A DNA stretch of 64,000 bases from Rhizobium sp. GTDB taxonomy: Bacteria; Pseudomonadota; Alphaproteobacteria; Rhizobiales; Rhizobiaceae. The notes below the pieces were generated by a model. The model did not search any database. It was not told the DNA's origin and saw nothing but the letters and a program-made list of their open reading frames with translations. The stretch spans positions 448,892-512,891 of the forward strand of contig PEKW01000005.1 in NCBI GenBank assembly GCA_002796995.1. The letters run 5' to 3'. Positions 18,423 to 26,776 of this stretch are shown piece after piece. The position numbers and the translations under genes were made by a program. Each line of letters opens with the position of its first letter. Position 1 is the stretch's first letter.

Positions 18423-18594
18423 CGCGGCAATTGGTCCAACGGAGGACCTACCCGGCAAGCCGTCAGGAGCGCCGGGGGCTTGCATGGAGATCGGCGGCAG
18501 ACTTCAAAGATGCCGCCCGTCTTGTCGCTGGACTTGAACGGACCTTTGAGGCCGCGCGTAAACTCGCGTGAGGGCGTGAGAAATCCGGCAAACG

Positions 18595-19068
18595 CTAAAG
18601 GCCTGGCCAGGCCTTCAGCACCTGCACGCCCGCCATTTCCTTTGCCGGCCAAAGCTGAAGCAGATAGCGGTCCTGTCCCTCAAGTCCGGTGTGGTCGATG
18701 GTCTGAAATCCGGACATGCTGACGCGCAGACCCACCGGCCCCACCGGCACCTGAAGGCGGGCGGATGTTTCTGTGTAGTCCATGAGCCCCGCCAGCATCA
18801 GCCGGCCGGAATCCGTGAAGAAGCCGGCTTCCACGACGTGATCGAATGCTGCAAGCTCCGGTGCCGGCCTCTCATCGTGCCATTCGACGAGCACGTCCAC
18901 ATCAGCATTCCGCGCGGCATGCACAATCGCCGCGTGCGGAGCCATGATGAGACGCTGCCTGATGCTCTCTTCCGAATAGTCCTCAGGCAATTGTGAATTG
19001 TTTTCGTCACACAGGAAGAACTGGAAATAGTCTGCAAACAAGGTGCCGTCATATAGAATTCGGGACAT
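18595..19068 (-). CDS. Conserved hypothetical protein, weakly ComJ-like
   Basis: A 157-residue soluble protein standing alone. The order of elements, a short N-terminal strand with ADYFQFFLCDEN, then DYSEESIRQRLIMAPHAAI, a beta-rich centre and a C-terminal VPVGPVGLRVSMSG strand-turn-strand followed by YLLQLWPA, resembles the ComJ nuclease-inhibitor fold (YxQF near the start, acidic-aromatic helix, VP..V....G motif, then LP.G.YQL). That similarity is remembered, not searched, so the call is weak. ATG 19068 has GGAG upstream; an earlier start at 19098 is possible. No NucA-like nuclease gene is adjacent, and no signal peptide is present. Confidence 0.45.
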   Translation of the reverse strand: MSRILYDGTLFADYFQFFLCDENNSQLPEDYSEESIRQRLIMAPHAAIVHAARNADVDVLVEWHDERPAPELAAFDHVVEAGFFTDSGRLMLAGLMDYTETSARLQVPVGPVGLRVSMSGFQTIDHTGLEGQDRYLLQLWPAKEMAGVQVLKAWPGL

Positions 19069-19162
19069 GGCAACTCCACGAAGAAACAGAAGCGTCAATA
19101 TCGATCTGACTTTAGCCTTTTAGGACAGATGAAGCAGCACCCGTTCGCGATGCGCGCAAATA

Positions 19163-19191
19163 GAAAAAGCGCTCAAACGGTATGAGCGCTT
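19163..19191 (-). terminator. Rho-independent terminator of the RidA operon
   Basis: Read on the minus strand, AAGCGCTCA and TGAGCGCTT arms enclose a seven-base loop and run into TTTTTC, about 85 bases beyond the RidA stop. Confidence 0.8.
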
Positions 19192-19276
19192 CAAATTCAT
19201 AAAGTGCCTGCAATCAGCACTCCGGCCCGGTACATCAACTGCCAGGCCGTTGCTCAATCGGAAGCAGAGTCCCGAT

Positions 19277-19618
19277 TCAGATCGCCGCGGTGACGATGAA
19301 CTCGACCTTGTAGTCCGGGGTCGCCAGCGCTGCTTCGCTGGTGGCGCGGGCCGGCGGGTTCTTCGGGTCGATCCAGGCTTCCCAGACGGCGTTCATTTCG
19401 CCGAAGGTCGACATGTCCGAGAGGTAGATGATCGTCTGCAGGATCTTCGACTTGTCCGAGCCAGCCAGCGCCAGCAGGCGTTCGACTTCAGCCAGAGCCG
19501 ACTTCGACTGTTCGGTGACGGACGTGCCGTCGCCGACCTGGCCGGCCAGATAGACGGTGTTGCCGTGGACGACGGCGCCGCTCATGCGGGCGCCCGGCTC
19601 GATACGCTTGATGGTCAT
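19277..19618 (-). CDS. RidA/YjgF-family protein (enamine/imine deaminase-like)
   Basis: A 113-residue protein of the Rid family, trimeric enzymes that hydrolyse reactive enamines and imines made by PLP enzymes. Visible are the opening RIEPGARMSGAVVHGNTVYL, AGQVGD, the helix with EVERLLALAGSDKSKILQTI, and NPPARATSEAALATPDYKVE, where the arginine that holds the substrate carboxylate in RidA is present but the following Ser is Ala-Thr. It is therefore probably one of the Rid subgroups rather than archetypal RidA. It is the last gene of a minus-strand run beginning with a MarR regulator, 69 bases after the preceding gene, and ends at a terminator. Confidence 0.85.
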   Translation of the reverse strand: MTIKRIEPGARMSGAVVHGNTVYLAGQVGDGTSVTEQSKSALAEVERLLALAGSDKSKILQTIIYLSDMSTFGEMNAVWEAWIDPKNPPARATSEAALATPDYKVEFIVTAAI

Positions 19619-19687
19619 GGCAAATACTCCTGTTGCACGTGATGGGACGGAATGGTGGGAGGGCGAGCGAAAGCCGCCAAGGCTTGC

Positions 19688-20026
19688 TCAGCCGCGCAGG
19701 TGCTGGCTCTTCTGGTAGGTCGCGGTGGAACGCGCGCCGGAGCGGCAATAGCCGAGCATCGGCCGGTCGAAATCGTCGAGCGCATCGACCATGCCCGAGA
19801 TGGCATCCGGCGTGACGCCCATCGGGCCGACCGGCACATGGGCGATCTTGAGGCCGAGTTCTTCTGCACGCCGAGCGATCTCGGCAAAGGTCGGCTGGCC
19901 GGCCTCTTCGCCATCCGGGCGATGGCAGACGATGGACTTGAAGCCGAGCGCCTTGATCGTGTCGAGATCGTCGACCGAAATCTGGCCGGTCACGGAATAT
20001 TCTTCGTCAATCTGCGAAATGTTCAT
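19688..20026 (-). CDS. DUF442/TIGR01244-family cysteine phosphatase-like or sulfurtransferase-like protein
   Basis: A 112-residue protein resembling the N-terminal module of the rhizobial Blh (beta-lactamase hydrolase-like) proteins. The opening ISQIDEEYSVTGQISVDDL, the FKSIVCHRPDGEEAGQP strand-loop, HVPVGPMGVTPDAISGM and a terminal active-site loop GYCRSGARS with Cys94 and Arg99 fit TIGR01244. The CxxGxR loop is related to dual-specificity phosphatase and rhodanese loops; the physiological reaction is not established, though Blh modules are linked to sulfide handling. AGGGAG lies before ATG 20026. It sits between the epimerase-like and RidA genes on the same strand. Confidence 0.8.
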   Translation of the reverse strand: MNISQIDEEYSVTGQISVDDLDTIKALGFKSIVCHRPDGEEAGQPTFAEIARRAEELGLKIAHVPVGPMGVTPDAISGMVDALDDFDRPMLGYCRSGARSTATYQKSQHLRG

Positions 20027-20118
20027 GGCGGTCTCCCTGCTTGCGAGGGGCAAACATCTACGATGCGGGCAGGCGGGCGTCAATCGCCGGCCGCCCCGTT
20101 TCCCCGCCGCGCGCGGCC

Positions 20119-20949
20119 TCAGACGAAGGCGAAGGAGAGCGCGTAGTCGCGGCTTTCGCCGGGCGCTAGATCGACGAATTCTCCAAGCTCCGAAAGCTTC
20201 TCGCGCGGTTCCCAGCGGTGCGAGACCGGCTCGATCCCGAGCACATGCGCCGGCGCCGCCTGGTTGCGCCAGACCTGCAGGAACGGCAGCGTATCCGTGC
20301 GGAAGCGCACCACCAGGGTCTTGCCGCCGATCGCCGCGATCGGCCCGAGCCGCACCTGGGCCCATCCGCCCTGACCGGCAGGAACGCAGAACACGCCCCC
20401 GTCGCCCTCGCCGAAGGCCCAAGGAAAACCGCCGCCGTCCAGCATGGCGCCTTCGAGCCGCACGCCGTCGTCGAAGTGTTTCGCCCCGAGGTTCATGTGG
20501 TACATGAGAAACGCCGGGAAAGCCGTGGTACCGGTATTGGTGACGGTGTCGGTAAGGATCACCTCCCCCGTCTCGCCATTCAGGCGCCAGCAACGGTCGA
20601 GACGCGCGCGGCCGCCATCCGCCAGGGTGACGTCAACGCTCGCGCGGCACGTGGTGTCGCCGTCCTCGACCGAGAGCGCGACATCACGCGCCGGATGCGA
20701 CGAGAAGGATCCATGCAGCGGATAGCGGGGCCCGCTTCTGCCTGCGATCGATTCCGGATGGCGAATATGGTCCGGCCCGCAGGTGAACAAGAAGCCTTCG
20801 AGCGAATGGTCGATGCGCGGGTCGCCGTCGTCGGGGATCGCCCGGCCAGGCGCCAGGTCGACGCCGCCGACCACGCAGGCGCCAATATCGAGGACGGAAC
20901 CCTCGTCCAGCGTCAGCGCCGGACCCTTCCGCCCCTTGAATTCCATCAT
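20119..20949 (-). CDS. Aldose 1-epimerase-like protein (galactose mutarotase fold, DUF4432-like)
   Basis: A 276-residue protein, mostly beta strands. The central part has SGPRYPLHGSFSSHPAR with a histidine in the position typical of mutarotases, then EVILTDTVTNTGTTAFPAFL and MYHMNLG, which I associate with galactose-mutarotase-like domains. A late VLGIEPVSHRWEPRE holds an acidic residue suited as catalytic base. Its start overlaps the stop of the MarR gene by four bases (ATGA on the minus strand), so the two are translationally coupled and it is probably a MarR target. The sugar substrate is unknown; carbohydrate binding without catalysis is also possible. Confidence 0.7.
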   Translation of the reverse strand: MMEFKGRKGPALTLDEGSVLDIGACVVGGVDLAPGRAIPDDGDPRIDHSLEGFLFTCGPDHIRHPESIAGRSGPRYPLHGSFSSHPARDVALSVEDGDTTCRASVDVTLADGGRARLDRCWRLNGETGEVILTDTVTNTGTTAFPAFLMYHMNLGAKHFDDGVRLEGAMLDGGGFPWAFGEGDGGVFCVPAGQGGWAQVRLGPIAAIGGKTLVVRFRTDTLPFLQVWRNQAAPAHVLGIEPVSHRWEPREKLSELGEFVDLAPGESRDYALSFAFV

Positions 20950-21428
20950 GCCGCAGGCTCCCCCATCGACGGTTGCGGCGCCGTGAACTGGCCGCTGGCG
21001 ATCATCATTTCGACACCGGACAATCCGTCCGCAAGCGACCTGAGGTACGGCAAATCGATCGCCCCTTCAAGCCATCGCTGGTAGTCGGTGGCCCGCCTCT
21101 TGAGCATGGCGTAACCCTCCATGCCGGGGGCCGTCAGCGCCAGCAGTTCGAACCGTCGGTCGTCGTGGTCGCGACAACGCTCCAGCCAGCGGCGATCCTC
21201 CAGCGCCTTGACCGCCCGGCTGATCTTGGTCTTGGTCAGCCCGGAATGGCCGGAAATCGCCTTCGCCGTCTTGTGGATCCGCTCGCCCAGCGACCAGAGA
21301 ACCTGCCACTCCGCCCAGGAAATGTCCTCGCCCACGCCGCTGAAGCGCATGAAGTGGGCACTCAATCGTTCAGCGACACGGCTGAGGCGATATGGCAGAA
21401 AATTATCAATATCAAACCGATTCGGCAT
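20946..21428 (-). CDS. MarR-family transcriptional regulator
   Basis: A 160-residue winged-helix protein: LPYRLSRVAERLSAHFMRFS forms the dimer helix, ISWAEWQVLWSLGERIHKTA the first helices, LTKTKISRAVKALEDRRWLE the recognition helix, and RDHDDRRFELLALTAPG the wing. MarR proteins are small dimeric repressors released by phenolic or oxidising ligands. It starts a four-gene run with the epimerase-like gene, DUF442 and RidA, and is divergent from an L,D-transpeptidase gene. I use ATG 21428, preceded by GGGGGAA; a frame open to 21530 adds a low-complexity stretch. Direct repeats ATTCACC lie 94 bases upstream. Confidence 0.85.
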   Translation of the reverse strand: MPNRFDIDNFLPYRLSRVAERLSAHFMRFSGVGEDISWAEWQVLWSLGERIHKTAKAISGHSGLTKTKISRAVKALEDRRWLERCRDHDDRRFELLALTAPGMEGYAMLKRRATDYQRWLEGAIDLPYLRSLADGLSGVEMMIASGQFTAPQPSMGEPAA

Positions 21429-21576
21429 CGTTCCCCCGTACGATGAGCAGGCAGGCCGAAGCCTCGCGCTGCAGCGCCCAAAATATTCCGCCTCCCCCCA
21501 GGAGTCGGTTTTTAAAACAATATTCACCATGAATTCACCTTTTCCACACTAGTGTCAAATTTGGCGGGTTTGTCGG

Positions 21577-22941
21577 ATGCGCAAAAGAAGGAACCGAATC
21601 TTGATCGACATGCTGAGAGCGGGAGTGATTGTGGCGTCCATCGCGGCCCTGCAGGCCGGCGTGGCTACATCCGCCCTTGCCAACGACCCCTATGGCTACC
21701 GCAACGGTTCCGTGCTGCTGGTATCGCCGGACGGCGACCTGCTCGACTACGTGCCCGAAGAGGGCGACGTGGTGATCAGCCGCGATCGCATGGGCCGGCG
21801 CGTGCTGATCGACCGCTACGGCAATCTGGTGGCCACCGAAGTGCCCGCCGAGACCTATTTCCCGCGCCAGCGCGAGGCCCGGGCGCCCGCCGCCTACGAC
21901 GAATTCGGCGACCCGCAGCCGGTCTGGGAAGATGACGCGATCGTCACCGGCGCGATCCCCTCGCCCGGCGCCGTCGACCGGCAGGATCTCGGCGAGCCGC
22001 TGCCGGACATGCCGTCCGGCGGACCGGACATGGCACCGCCGATGGATCAGTCACCCGCGCGCACCGTCACGCCGGAAATCCCGGTGAAGAGCAATTTGTC
22101 GCAGCTGGAAATCACCGCGCTGCAGGTCTTCCTCGATCGCGAGGGCGTCTCCCCCGGCGTGATCGACGGCAAGATGGGCCAGAACGTCAACAAGGCGCTG
22201 GTCGCCTGGCAGGAAATCACCGGCGAGACGATCGACCCGAACAATGCCGAGGACATCCTCGAGCGCCTTCGCCTGTCGGGCGGACTGGCGATCACCGCCT
22301 ATACCATCACGCCCGGCGACGCGGCGGGCCCTTACGTCGCCGCCATTCCCGAGGACTACGCCCACAAGGCGCAGCTTCCGGCGCTTTCCTACACCTCGAC
22401 CACGGAAATGCTGGCCGAGAAGTTCCACATGGACGAGGCCTATCTGAAGGCCCTCAACCCCGGCATCGACTTCACCATTCCCGGCACGACGATCAAGGTC
22501 GTCGATCCCGGCCAGACCAAGAAGGGCGAGGTCGCGCGGATCGTCGCCAACAAGGGGCTGAAACAGGTCTTCGCCTACGGCGCCGACGGCGCGCTGATCG
22601 CCGCCTATCCGGCGAGCATCGGCTCGACGGATACGCCCTCCCCCTCGGGCACCGTCACCGTCGAACGCATCGCCTTCGATCCGGGCTACACCTACAACCC
22701 GAAGATCAACTTCCAGCAGGGCGCCAACGACAAGGTCCTCTCCATTCCGCCGGGCCCGAACGGTCCGGTCGGCACGGTCTGGATGGCGCTGTCGAAGCCC
22801 ACCTACGGCATTCACGGCACGCCGGAACCGTCGAAGATCGGCCGCACCCAGAGCCACGGCTGCATTCGTCTGACCAACTGGGACGCGACCGAACTCGCCA
22901 AGATGGCCAAGCCCGGCGTCACCGTCGAATTCATCGACTGA
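21577..22941 (+). CDS. L,D-transpeptidase (YkuD domain) with peptidoglycan-binding module
   Basis: A 454-residue exported protein: a basic N-terminus followed by a hydrophobic leader ending ATSALA-ND. Residues about 35-110 are a region rich in short strands, 165-230 a PG_binding_1-like module (LEITALQVFLDREGVSPGVI), 270-320 a LysM-like segment (YTSTTEMLAEKFHMDEAYLK), and 325-454 the YkuD catalytic domain with HGTPEPSKIGRTQSHGCIRL, whose Cys429 is the nucleophile. Such enzymes make 3,3 cross-links or attach proteins to peptidoglycan; rhizobia grow at the pole with many of them. A TTG start at 21601 with AAGGA upstream is an alternative. It ends at a strong bidirectional terminator. Confidence 0.92.
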   Translation: MRKRRNRILIDMLRAGVIVASIAALQAGVATSALANDPYGYRNGSVLLVSPDGDLLDYVPEEGDVVISRDRMGRRVLIDRYGNLVATEVPAETYFPRQREARAPAAYDEFGDPQPVWEDDAIVTGAIPSPGAVDRQDLGEPLPDMPSGGPDMAPPMDQSPARTVTPEIPVKSNLSQLEITALQVFLDREGVSPGVIDGKMGQNVNKALVAWQEITGETIDPNNAEDILERLRLSGGLAITAYTITPGDAAGPYVAAIPEDYAHKAQLPALSYTSTTEMLAEKFHMDEAYLKALNPGIDFTIPGTTIKVVDPGQTKKGEVARIVANKGLKQVFAYGADGALIAAYPASIGSTDTPSPSGTVTVERIAFDPGYTYNPKINFQQGANDKVLSIPPGPNGPVGTVWMALSKPTYGIHGTPEPSKIGRTQSHGCIRLTNWDATELAKMAKPGVTVEFID

Positions 22942-22976
22942 CGCCCGCTTACTCCTGAAACGACACAGGACAAAGA

Positions 22977-23010
22977 AAAGAGCCGCCAGATGAAAATCTG
23001 GCGGCTCTTT
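22977..23010. terminator. Strong bidirectional terminator
   Basis: Fifteen-base perfect arms, AAAGAGCCGCCAGAT and its complement, close a GAAA tetraloop between two convergent genes (L,D-transpeptidase on plus, ParA-like on minus). The arm ends give TTT on either strand. Confidence 0.92.
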
Positions 23011-23042
23011 CATTGCGCTGCTCGGGAGGAGTGGGAGGAGGA

Positions 23043-23762
23043 TCAAGCAGCGTTTCGAACGACCCGGAAGATGCGGCGCGGCTCCTGGCTGCGGATGACC
23101 TTGGCCGGCAGCAGGCGGCGAACCTCGCCGGCGAAGGCCTGGGCATTCTCGCGCGCCTTGTCGAGATTGCTGATCCGGCCCGCGTCCATGCTGTAGAGCG
23201 TGCCGCCGCAGTCGAAAATCTCACGGAACGCGCTGCGCTCGACGATCGGCGTATCCATGACGTTGACGCCGCGGGCGGAAAGCAGGCCCTTGATGGTCAG
23301 CAGCGCGCGGGTCGTTACCATCGAGGTAACCCGCGTCAGTACCACCGAATGGGGGATAATGAGGCGGCCGGCGCTTTCCATCATCTTGATGAGGTCGAGG
23401 ATCTGCGCGGCGCCCTTGGCGTCCATCGCACAGCCCTGCACGGGGATCATCACATGGTCGGACAGGCCGATGGCCGTGGTGACGATGGCGTCGCGCGCAC
23501 CGGCGAGATCGATAATCGTGTAGTCGGCGGTGCGGGCCGTTTCGCGCAGATGGCCCTGGATCGAGGCAACCGACACCTCGGAAATCACTTCGATATTGTG
23601 CTGGAAGCCGGAGGCTTCGTGCCACTGGGTGATCCAGCGCTGGGGATCGGCATCGAGGATGGCGACCCGATAACCCTGGTGGGCGAGTTCGGTCGCAAGC
23701 AGCAAGGCGGCAGTGGTCTTGCCGGCTCCGCCCTTGGCATTGGCAAATGAGATGACTGGCAT
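23043..23762 (-). CDS. ParA/MinD-superfamily ATPase, orphan (VirC1-like)
   Basis: A 239-residue deviant-Walker ATPase. Walker A is [18 protein letters not shown] with the signature lysine at residue 10, Walker A-prime is [15 protein letters not shown], and the switch strand is [19 protein letters not shown]. Its size and single-domain form match VirC1/ParA-like orphans rather than chromosomal ParA: no N-terminal HTH and no parB neighbour. Such proteins position cargo on the nucleoid or at the pole. A TTAACCAT half-site, the shorter CtrA-type motif, lies 92 bases upstream on the same strand, hinting at cell-cycle control. The cargo cannot be deduced. Confidence 0.85.
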   Translation of the reverse strand: MPVISFANAKGGAGKTTAALLLATELAHQGYRVAILDADPQRWITQWHEASGFQHNIEVISEVSVASIQGHLRETARTADYTIIDLAGARDAIVTTAIGLSDHVMIPVQGCAMDAKGAAQILDLIKMMESAGRLIIPHSVVLTRVTSMVTTRALLTIKGLLSARGVNVMDTPIVERSAFREIFDCGGTLYSMDAGRISNLDKARENAQAFAGEVRRLLPAKVIRSQEPRRIFRVVRNAA

Positions 23763-23937
23763 GCTGTTTCCTCGAAAGGGTATGGACCGAGCGTCTCATC
23801 GCTCTTGAAGGCACCCTTGGCTCATGGTGTCAGTAAATGCATCATTGCTAATTATGGTTAACAAACTGGTAAGAGCCACCCTTTCCCGCCTCCCCAAAAA
23901 TGGTAGTACCGCCGCCTCATGCCCCTGATCGGCAAAG

Positions 23938-23970
23938 AAAAAAGCCCGCGGCACTGTCCGTGCCGCGGGC
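23938..23970 (-). terminator. Rho-independent terminator of the amine-degradation operon
   Basis: Eleven-base arms GCCCGCGGCAC and GTGCCGCGGGC with a five-base loop run into TTTTTT on the minus strand, 26 bases after the alcohol dehydrogenase stop. Confidence 0.92.
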
Positions 23971-23996
23971 CTTGACGTTTGTTAACTTTCGGCCGT

Positions 23997-25142
23997 TCAG
24001 AAGCAGTCGAGGAAGAGCGCCTTGGTGTTCTCCAGCGTCATCTTCACCGGATTGCCGCCACAGCTCGGATCCTCGATCGCCATGGCGGTCAGTTCGTCGA
24101 CCCGGTCAGACTTGATGCCCATGGCGGTCAGGTTTTCGGGAACGCCGAGCTCGGCGCGCAGCGACAGGACGTAGTCGTAGAAGCCGTCGAAACCACCCGA
24201 GATCCCGAGATAGGACGCCGCGCGGGCGATCTTCTCTTCGATGGCCGAGCGGTTGAAGCGCAGCACCGGCGGCATGACGACCGCATTGGTCATGCCGTGA
24301 TGGGTGTTGTAGACCGCGCCGATCGGGTGCGACAACGAATGGATCGCACCGAGGCCCTTCTGGAAGGCGACGGCGCCCATGGCGGCAGCCGACATCATGT
24401 TGGTGCGGGCTTCGAGGTCGGTACCGTCCTTGTAGGCGCGCGGCAGGTATTCCTTGACCAGTCGCATGCCTTCGAGCGCAATGCCCTGGCTCATCGGATG
24501 GTAGAAGGGCGAGGAATAGGCTTCCAGGCAATGGGCGAACGCATCCATACCGGTGCCGGCCGTGATCATCTTCGGCATGCCGACGGTCAGTTCCGGATCG
24601 CAGATGACGACGCCGGGCAGGAACTTCGGATGGAAGATGATCTTCTTCACATGCGTCTTGGAATTGGTGATGACCGAGGCGCGGCCGACCTCGGAACCGG
24701 TGCCGGCCGTGGTCGGGACCGCGACGATCGGCGCGATGCCGTCGGAATTGGCCCGCGTCCACCAGTCGCCGATGTCCTCGAAGTCCCAGACGGGGCGCGT
24801 CTGGCCGGCCATGAAGGCCACGCACTTGCCGAGATCGAGGCCCGAGCCGCCGCCGAAGGCGACGACGCCGTCATGGCCGCCATCTTTGTAGGCCTTGATG
24901 CCGGCCTCGAGATTGATCTCATTGGGGTTCGGATCGACGTCGGCGAAGAGGGCGCGGCCGAGGCCGGCTTCCTCCAGAACGTCGAGCGCGGTCTGGGTGA
25001 TCTGCATCGGCGCCAGGCCCCGATCGGTGACCAGCAGCGGCTTCTTCATGCCGAGCGACTTGCAGGCGTCCGCCAGTTCCTTGATGCGGCCGCGTCCCAT
25101 CTTGATGGCGGTGGGATAGCTCCAGTTTGCGACGATATTCAT
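23997..25142 (-). CDS. Iron-containing alcohol dehydrogenase
   Basis: A 381-residue group III alcohol dehydrogenase. The NAD-binding half has PLLVTDRGLAPMQITQ and FGGGSGLDLGKCVAFM, followed by VPTTAGTGSEVGRASVIT; the metal site is supplied by DAFAHCLEAYSSPFYHP and HSLSHPIGAVYNTHHGMTNA with the family histidines. It overlaps the aldehyde dehydrogenase stop by four bases and is the last gene of the operon. In the proposed pathway it would oxidise the alcohol group of a gamma-glutamylated amino alcohol (or release one), feeding the neighbouring aldehyde dehydrogenase; direction and substrate are inferred. A longer frame open to 25343 is not supported. Confidence 0.9.
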   Translation of the reverse strand: MNIVANWSYPTAIKMGRGRIKELADACKSLGMKKPLLVTDRGLAPMQITQTALDVLEEAGLGRALFADVDPNPNEINLEAGIKAYKDGGHDGVVAFGGGSGLDLGKCVAFMAGQTRPVWDFEDIGDWWTRANSDGIAPIVAVPTTAGTGSEVGRASVITNSKTHVKKIIFHPKFLPGVVICDPELTVGMPKMITAGTGMDAFAHCLEAYSSPFYHPMSQGIALEGMRLVKEYLPRAYKDGTDLEARTNMMSAAAMGAVAFQKGLGAIHSLSHPIGAVYNTHHGMTNAVVMPPVLRFNRSAIEEKIARAASYLGISGGFDGFYDYVLSLRAELGVPENLTAMGIKSDRVDELTAMAIEDPSCGGNPVKMTLENTKALFLDCF

Positions 25143-26524
25143 TTCGTGACCTTCTTGAGGTGGTAGGATTTCGGACGGGTGAGGTTCTGGAAGCCGAGGA
25201 CCGAGAGCGAACCGCCCTTGCCGGTCTCCTTGCAGCCGGTCCAGCACAGCGCCGGGTCGAGATAGTCGGCGCGGTTCATGAACACGGTGCCGGTCTCGAT
25301 CTCGCGGCCGATGCGGGCGGCCCGCTCCGGATCCTGCGTCCACAGCGAAGCCGTCAGGCCGTAGGGGCTGTCGTTCATCAGGGCGAGCGCTTCCTCGTCG
25401 TTCTTGACCTTCATGATGCCGACGGCCGGACCGAAGGTCTCGTCCTTCATGAAGGACATGGAATGATCGACGTTCACCAGGATCTGCGGCATCAGATAGG
25501 CATGGCCGTCATCCTGCGGGAAGAGCTTCGGATCGACGAGCGTCTTGGCACCCTTGGCGACGGCCTCGGCGATCTGCTCGCGCACATGCGCGGCAAAGCG
25601 GCGATGCGCCATCGGACCCAACGTCGTTTCCGGATCGAGCGGATTGCCGAGCTTGTAGTTCGACACCCAGGCGACCGACTTCTCGACGAAGGCATCGTAG
25701 AGGTTCTCGTTCACATAGATGCGCTCGATGCCGCAGCAGCACTGGCCGGAATTGTAGGTGGCGCCGTCCATCAGCGTGTCGACGGCGGCGTCGAGATCGG
25801 CATCCTCCATCACATAGCCCGGATCCTTGCCGCCGAGTTCGAGGCCGATGCCGGCAAAGGTGCCGGCGGCAGCCCGCTCGATGGAGCGGCCGCCCTCGAC
25901 CGAACCGGTGAAGTTGATGAAGTTGAAATTGCCGGTGGCGATCAGCGCCGAAGTGGTGGCGTGGTCGAGGAAGAGGTTGACGAAGACGTCGTCGGGAACG
26001 CCGGCCTCGACAAAGGCGCGCACCATGCGCTCGCCGACGAGCAGCGTCTGCGTCGCATGCTTGATGACGACCGTATTGCCGGCCATGAGCGCGGGCGCGA
26101 CCGTGTTGATCGCCGTCATGTAGGGGTAGTTCCACGGCGCGATGACCAGCACGACGCCATGCGGCTCGCGCTCGATGCGGCGCTCGAAGGTGGCGCTGTC
26201 TTCGATCACCAGCGGCGCCAGCGCGTCGGCGGCGATCGAGGCGACATAGTTGGAGCGCTCGTTGAAGCCCTTGAACTCGCCGCCGTAGCGCACCGGACGG
26301 CCCATCATATGGGCGAGTTCCGGAACCACTTCGTCCTTCATCTCATTGAGGCGCGCGACCCCCTTGAGGACGAGCTGCACACGTTCTTCGAGCGGACGGC
26401 GGGCCCAGGCCTTCTGCGCCTTGCGCGCGCGCGCCACCGCTTCGCTTGCGGCATCCAGCGACATGGCCGGACGCTCGGCGTAGACCGATCCGTCGATCGG
26501 CGAAATGCATTTGATCATGTTCAT
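25139..26524 (-). CDS. NAD(P)-dependent aldehyde dehydrogenase
   Basis: A 461-residue ALDH. Family features are VLVIAPWNYPYMTAINTVAP, the FINFTGSVEGGRSIER turn of the Rossmann fold, the general base in GLELGGKDPGYVMEDADL and the nucleophile in YNSGQCCCGIERIYV, where the second cysteine of the triplet (Cys263) fits the GQxC pattern, then ETFGPAVGIMKVKNDEEAL. It is slightly shorter than the usual 480-500 residues and lacks the N-terminal extension. AAGGAGC precedes ATG 26524. Overlap with the Fe-dependent alcohol dehydrogenase suggests alcohol-to-acid oxidation in two steps by adjacent enzymes. A 252-base gap with hairpins separates it from the ligase gene upstream. Confidence 0.92.
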   Translation of the reverse strand: MNMIKCISPIDGSVYAERPAMSLDAASEAVARARKAQKAWARRPLEERVQLVLKGVARLNEMKDEVVPELAHMMGRPVRYGGEFKGFNERSNYVASIAADALAPLVIEDSATFERRIEREPHGVVLVIAPWNYPYMTAINTVAPALMAGNTVVIKHATQTLLVGERMVRAFVEAGVPDDVFVNLFLDHATTSALIATGNFNFINFTGSVEGGRSIERAAAGTFAGIGLELGGKDPGYVMEDADLDAAVDTLMDGATYNSGQCCCGIERIYVNENLYDAFVEKSVAWVSNYKLGNPLDPETTLGPMAHRRFAAHVREQIAEAVAKGAKTLVDPKLFPQDDGHAYLMPQILVNVDHSMSFMKDETFGPAVGIMKVKNDEEALALMNDSPYGLTASLWTQDPERAARIGREIETGTVFMNRADYLDPALCWTGCKETGKGGSLSVLGFQNLTRPKSYHLKKVTK

Positions 26525-26576
26525 TTTCAGTTGCTCCTTGAAAGCCTCGCCAGCCAGTAGCGCGAAGTCGGATCGC

Positions 26577-26598
26577 GCGCCATCTGCCAAGATGGCGC
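26577..26598 (-). other. Intercistronic hairpin between ligase and aldehyde dehydrogenase genes
   Basis: Perfect nine-base arms GCGCCATCT and AGATGGCGC with a four-base loop, without a T run, lie 53-74 bases before the aldehyde dehydrogenase start in a 252-base intercistronic gap. A second small stem, GTGCC-GGCA-GGCAC, lies nearby. They could stabilise or separate the two parts of the transcript. Confidence 0.5.
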
Positions 26599-26776
26599 AA
26601 CCGCCCTGCCCCGCCCGGACCGCGCGAACGCATGTCCGGTGCCTGCCGGCACGAACGCCCTCCCCGGTAGTACCGCGAAGGGCCGTGAATGTGTCATACC
26701 GCCATTCGAGCGGCGGGAATATCACCCGAAAGGGATAGGGCGGCCGACAGGCATAGCTGCCGGCGGCCGCACCGGA

